Below, one piece after another: positions 29,685 to 32,721 of a DNA stretch of 32,721 nt (the stretch's first letter is position 1; the number at the start of each line of letters is the position of its first letter). Position numbers and translations under genes: made by a program. Under the pieces are notes generated by a model, which made no database searches, was not told the DNA's origin, and saw only the letters and a list, made by a program, of their open reading frames with translations. Source of the stretch: Acidobacteriota bacterium (GTDB lineage: Bacteria; Acidobacteriota; JAAYUB01); assembly GCA_012517875.1 (NCBI GenBank), contig JAAYUB010000048.1, forward strand, positions 1-32,721, given 5' to 3'.

Positions 29685-31541
29685 ATGGGCAAGGTGACAC
29701 TGCCGGACTGGGCGCAGGGCATGCGGGAAATCTTCCGGGCGGAGACGGTTTCGCAGTTCATCCTGCACGGTAACGTCAACGACCTGGTGCCCCACCGCGA
29801 GGACGACGCGCTGCGCTTTCTGACCCTGGGCGACTACCTGGCCGAGGTGCTGTTCCAGCCCTTCGACGTGGTGCTGTTCTACGACCGCGGCCGCGGCATC
29901 CGCCTGGCCAAGGGGGCGGATCACTTCCACGCCTTCCTCAAGGTCATGGACAAGTTCCACGGCTCGCGCTACGCCTCCGACGCCGCCGCCGGCCGCAACC
30001 CCGACCGGGCGCTGGACTCGCCGGGGCTGCTGCCGCGGTCGCCGGCCCAGGCGCTGGAGCTCATCGACCGGTTTCTCAACGGCGTCGTGGCCGCCTCGCG
30101 CAACCCGAAGGCGGCCGGCCCGCGCTCGGTGGCGGTGGTGGTGCCGTTCGCCCACTTCATCGTGCCGCGGGGCGAGTCGCTGTACCTGAGCGGCGAGATC
30201 GGGGCCAACCTCATCAAGATCCGCAACTGGGCCGAGGATCCGGCCATCATGGGCGCCAACATCGCCACGGTGCTGGTGAGCGAGAACCTGCTGGACCTGA
30301 GCGCCTACCTCACCGACAGCCCCGCCAGCGGCAAGATCCAGGTGCCCATGCCCGGCGCCGACGACATCCGCGAATACGTGGAGCGGCTGGTGGCCGGCGA
30401 GCCCGACTTCGCCGCGCTGTGTGAGGTGGACGTGCCGACGCTGGCGGCCAAGCTGGTGGGGCTGAACCGCGTCCAGGTGCGCAACCTGGTGCTGCGGGCG
30501 GTGCGCAACCAGGAGAAGCTGACGCTCAAGTACCTGACGCGCCTCAAGAAGGAGACCATCGAGAAGGAGTCCATGGGGCGGCTGGAGTTCATCGAGTCGC
30601 GCCGCACCCTGGACGACGTGGCCGGCCATCACGAGGCCAAGCGCTGGCTGCGCGAGGACGCCCAGCTCATCCGGCGGGGCGTGGCCAACGCTCTCCCCAT
30701 GGGCTACCTCATCACCGGCCGCATCGGCACCGGCAAAACGTGGCTCGTGGAGTGCTTTGCCGGCGAGTGCGGCATCCCCATGGTGGAGCTGAAGAACTTC
30801 CGCGAGAAGTGGGTGGGCGCCACCGAGGGGAACCTGGAGAAGATTTTCACCATCCTCCACGCCCTGGGGCAGGTGATGGTGTTTGTCGACGAGGCCGACC
30901 AGGCCACGGGCCGCCGCGGCGGCGGCGAGGGGGACTCAGGCCTGTCGGGCCGCGTGTATGGGATGCTGGCCAAGGAGATGGCCGACACGGCCAACCGCGG
31001 CCGGATTTTCTGGATCTTCGCCACCAGCCGACCCGACATGGTGGAGGTGGACCTCAAGCGTCAGGGCCGTCTCGACGTGCACATCCCGCTGTTTCCCCCC
31101 GTCGATCCCGCCGACAAACGGGAGCTGTTTCTGGCCATGGCCCGCAAGCTCCGGCTGGACTTGCGGCCCGAGGACATGCCCGAGCTTGCCTCCGATCAGC
31201 CGGTGAGCGGCAACGAGCTCGAGGGACTGCTGGTGCGCACCGTCCGCCGCCACGCCCTCCAGAGCAGCCCAGTCGTCCCGCCTGCGAGCAGCCCAGTCGT
31301 CCCGCCTGAGGGTAAACCCATCGCCCCGCCCCCCGCCGGCTCGATGAAATCCCTGGCCGAGATCCTCCGGGACGAAGTGGCCGGGTTCCGTCCGTCGGCC
31401 CACACGGCGCGCCTCGAGATGATGGACCTGCTGGCGGTGAAGGAGTGCACCGACGACCGGTTCCTCCCGCCGCGATTCCGGGAGCTCTCGCCCGAGGAGA
31501 TCGATCGCCGCCTCGCCGCCCTCACCTTCGGCGGGAGATAA
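29685..31541 (+). CDS. AAA+ ATPase with a P-loop-less N-terminal half
   Basis: This 618-residue protein has one complete AAA+ module at about 310-490. It shows Walker A GRIGTGKT (345-352), the segment KWVGATEGNLEKIF, Walker B VMVFVDEAD (397-405), sensor 1 in IFATSRPDM with Ser448 where most relatives have Asn, and arginine-finger candidates Arg459 and Arg462 in KRQGRLD. The first 300 residues look like a second, degenerate AAA-like domain without P-loop (QFILHGNVNDLVP, VAVVVPFAHFIVP, VLVSENLLDLS). That layout recalls Ycf46-type proteins. A Pro-rich linker with a duplicated SSPVVPP unit (about 527-542) leads to a C-terminal helical tail. AGGAG is seven bases before the ATG. Its target is unknown, and PspA or the membrane protein are the obvious candidates by context. 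Confidence 0.88.
   Translation: MGKVTLPDWAQGMREIFRAETVSQFILHGNVNDLVPHREDDALRFLTLGDYLAEVLFQPFDVVLFYDRGRGIRLAKGADHFHAFLKVMDKFHGSRYASDAAAGRNPDRALDSPGLLPRSPAQALELIDRFLNGVVAASRNPKAAGPRSVAVVVPFAHFIVPRGESLYLSGEIGANLIKIRNWAEDPAIMGANIATVLVSENLLDLSAYLTDSPASGKIQVPMPGADDIREYVERLVAGEPDFAALCEVDVPTLAAKLVGLNRVQVRNLVLRAVRNQEKLTLKYLTRLKKETIEKESMGRLEFIESRRTLDDVAGHHEAKRWLREDAQLIRRGVANALPMGYLITGRIGTGKTWLVECFAGECGIPMVELKNFREKWVGATEGNLEKIFTILHALGQVMVFVDEADQATGRRGGGEGDSGLSGRVYGMLAKEMADTANRGRIFWIFATSRPDMVEVDLKRQGRLDVHIPLFPPVDPADKRELFLAMARKLRLDLRPEDMPELASDQPVSGNELEGLLVRTVRRHALQSSPVVPPASSPVVPPEGKPIAPPPAGSMKSLAEILRDEVAGFRPSAHTARLEMMDLLAVKECTDDRFLPPRFRELSPEEIDRRLAALTFGGR
31263..31310 (+). repeat. Two tandem 24-bp units in the AAA+ gene linker
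   Basis: Units 31263-31286 and 31287-31310 differ at one base. Each encodes SSPVVPP plus Ala or Glu, in frame. The core GTCCCGCCTG resembles the hairpin arm at 22895-22905, so the linker may have grown from a dispersed intergenic word. Confidence 0.85.
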
Positions 31542-31618
31542 CCGACCGATGGCCGGATTTTCCGAAACCGGTTGCGTTAGCTCCCGGATGCCCCAACACT
31601 GAGTGCGGGAAGGGCGGG

Positions 31619-32521
31619 ATGAAGACGCGGTCTCACGGCGGTCAACGGATATTCCCCGCGGGGCGGGCGTGGATTCGCCGAAGCGGGCTGTTGGTGCTGG
31701 ATGGCTGGGATCGGCTCCGGGGCCGGCGACCGCCCCTGCTGCCGCCGCGACGGCTGATGGAAGACGTGGGTTGGGGGGCGTTCCGCGAGTTCGGCGAGGC
31801 GTTCCTGGAACAGGCGCGGGAGCTGGGCGGACTGCGGCCGTCGGACCGCGTGCTGGAAATCGGCTGCGGCGTCGGGCGGATGGCGATCCCGATGGCGGAT
31901 TACCTCAGCACCGGCGCCTATGAGGGGCTGGATGTCAACCGTCGGGCCGTCCGTTGGTGCCAACGCCACGTCACCCCGCAGTACCCCGATTTCCGGTTCC
32001 ACTTCGTGGACCTCTACAACCAGCGCTACAACCGGCGGGGGAGCATCCCGGCCGCATCCTTCCGCTTCCCCTATCCCGACGAGGCCTTCGACTTCGTGTT
32101 CCTGACCTCGGTGTTCACGCACATGCTGCCGCCGGACCTGCGCCATTACATCGCGGAGATCGCCCGGGTCCTCCGCCCCGGCCGCCGTTGCCTGCTGACC
32201 CTGTTCTTGCTGGACGATGTCGCCTCCGGCTTGGTGGCGGCGGGCGGGGGCCTGCCCCGGTTTTCCTTCCCGCTGGACGGAGCGCCGTTCGCCTGCCGGA
32301 TCGCGGATCGCCGCAATCCGGAAGCGGCCATCGCCTACCCGGAGGCCGATCTTCTGGAATGGCTCTCGGCGGGGGGGCTGCCGGCCGTGCCGCCCATTCA
32401 CTATGGCACCTGGTCGGGCCGCGCTGACGGCCGCTGGTACCAGGACGTGCTGGTGGTCGAGCGCGTCCAGGACCGGGACCACCGCTGCGCCGCCGCCGAT
32501 TCCTCGTGTCCGACAGCATGA
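31619..32521 (+). CDS. Class I SAM-dependent methyltransferase
   Basis: This 300-residue enzyme has a Rossmann-type methyltransferase core. Motif I is VLEIGCGVGRMAIPMA (78-93), the acidic residue at the end of the second strand is Asp105 in YEGLDVN, and FDFVFLTSVFTHMLPPDL followed by ARVLRPGRRCLLTLF is the motif IV/V region typical of Methyltransf_11/25 proteins. An Arg-rich N terminus of about 50 residues precedes the core. The acceptor is unknown. Members of this group act on small molecules, sugars or quinone precursors. The frame is open upstream into the AAA+ gene, but the ATG at 31619 has GGGAAGG upstream. The gap of 77 bp to the AAA+ gene makes membership in that operon uncertain. Confidence 0.88.
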   Translation: MKTRSHGGQRIFPAGRAWIRRSGLLVLDGWDRLRGRRPPLLPPRRLMEDVGWGAFREFGEAFLEQARELGGLRPSDRVLEIGCGVGRMAIPMADYLSTGAYEGLDVNRRAVRWCQRHVTPQYPDFRFHFVDLYNQRYNRRGSIPAASFRFPYPDEAFDFVFLTSVFTHMLPPDLRHYIAEIARVLRPGRRCLLTLFLLDDVASGLVAAGGGLPRFSFPLDGAPFACRIADRRNPEAAIAYPEADLLEWLSAGGLPAVPPIHYGTWSGRADGRWYQDVLVVERVQDRDHRCAAADSSCPTA

Positions 32522-32551
32522 TTTTGAATTAATCCTTCACCCTATATCCGA

Positions 32552-32721
32552 TCACCCATTCACCATCTCTTCCAGCGCAAAGTCCACCGCGGCGCGGGCG
32601 TGGATGGCCAGCGTGTCAAACAGCGGCACCCCCGCGGCGGTATCGGCCTGGAGAAGGAGCGGAATCTCGGTGCAGCCGAGGACGACCCCCTCGGCGCCGC
32701 AAACCACCAATTGGCCGATAA
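32552..32721 (-). CDS. Aspartate/glutamate racemase-family protein, C-terminal end
   Basis: Only the last 55 codons are inside the window, and the rest lies beyond the right edge. The frame reads GAEGVVLGCTEIPLLLQ, then VPLFDTLAIHARAAVDFAL, which is the standard C terminus of the Asp/Glu racemase superfamily. The GCTE motif carries the second catalytic cysteine, and the FDT-x-x-IHA helix follows. Aspartate racemase is the likeliest member, but hydantoin racemase or RacX-type broad-specificity racemases cannot be excluded from this part alone. The last codons (MVNG and stop) are built from the same GGTGAATGGGTGA word as the nearby repeats, so the end of the gene may have drifted into repeat sequence. 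It converges on the methyltransferase gene with a 30-bp gap. Confidence 0.85.
   Translation of the reverse strand, partial: IGQLVVCGAEGVVLGCTEIPLLLQADTAAGVPLFDTLAIHARAAVDFALEEMVNG

Overview
The window is about 32.7 kb of GC-rich, gene-dense DNA from a diderm bacterium. The best taxonomic clue is the secreted von Willebrand A protein at 21335-22300, whose N-terminal pattern is typical of the VWFA-related family expanded in Acidobacteriota. An OmpA-like peptidoglycan-binding domain and Mpl (a meso-diaminopimelate tripeptide ligase) fit a Gram-negative envelope. I infer Acidobacteriota without being able to name a class. No rRNA, tRNA, CRISPR array, transposase or phage gene was seen.

Layout. 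Bases 1-3428 (minus strand) hold a MacA/MacB/LolD-like export operon (membrane fusion protein, permease, ATPase) followed by the start of a GYF_2-domain protein. trmFO follows at 3609-4946, then a small Cys-cluster protein on the minus strand. An AT-rich leader precedes a protein quality-control block, hsp20, grpE and clpB (5681-9433), bounded by good intrinsic terminators. Next come an FHA-GAF-SpoIIE phosphatase with a strong promoter, an extremely acidic protein, and an S-adenosylmethionine hydrolase-family protein. After a repeat-filled gap lies a membrane GAF/HD-GYP protein, divergent from a tightly overlapping run: nadB, nadC, a GT39-type membrane glycosyltransferase, an LD-carboxypeptidase, mpl, the VWFA protein and a shikimate kinase. 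NadB and NadC serve NAD synthesis. The LD-carboxypeptidase and Mpl are consecutive steps of murein peptide recycling.

Bases 22879-24441 hold an unrecognised helical protein flanked on both sides by word-like intergenic repeats, the same kind seen at 12738-13249 and at the right edge.

The most interesting region is 24442-31541, a six-gene operon behind a near-consensus promoter. It encodes PspA/IM30, an inner-membrane-tethered substrate-binding protein fused to an OmpA-like domain, an SsuC-like permease, an SsuB-like ATPase, a two-helix membrane protein with a coiled-coil tail, and an AAA+ ATPase with a P-loop-less N-terminal half. The gene set suggests an ABC importer physically tied to the cell wall and coupled to membrane maintenance and an AAA+ remodeller. 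This functional reading is inference. A SAM methyltransferase and the 3' end of an aspartate/glutamate racemase-family gene close the window.
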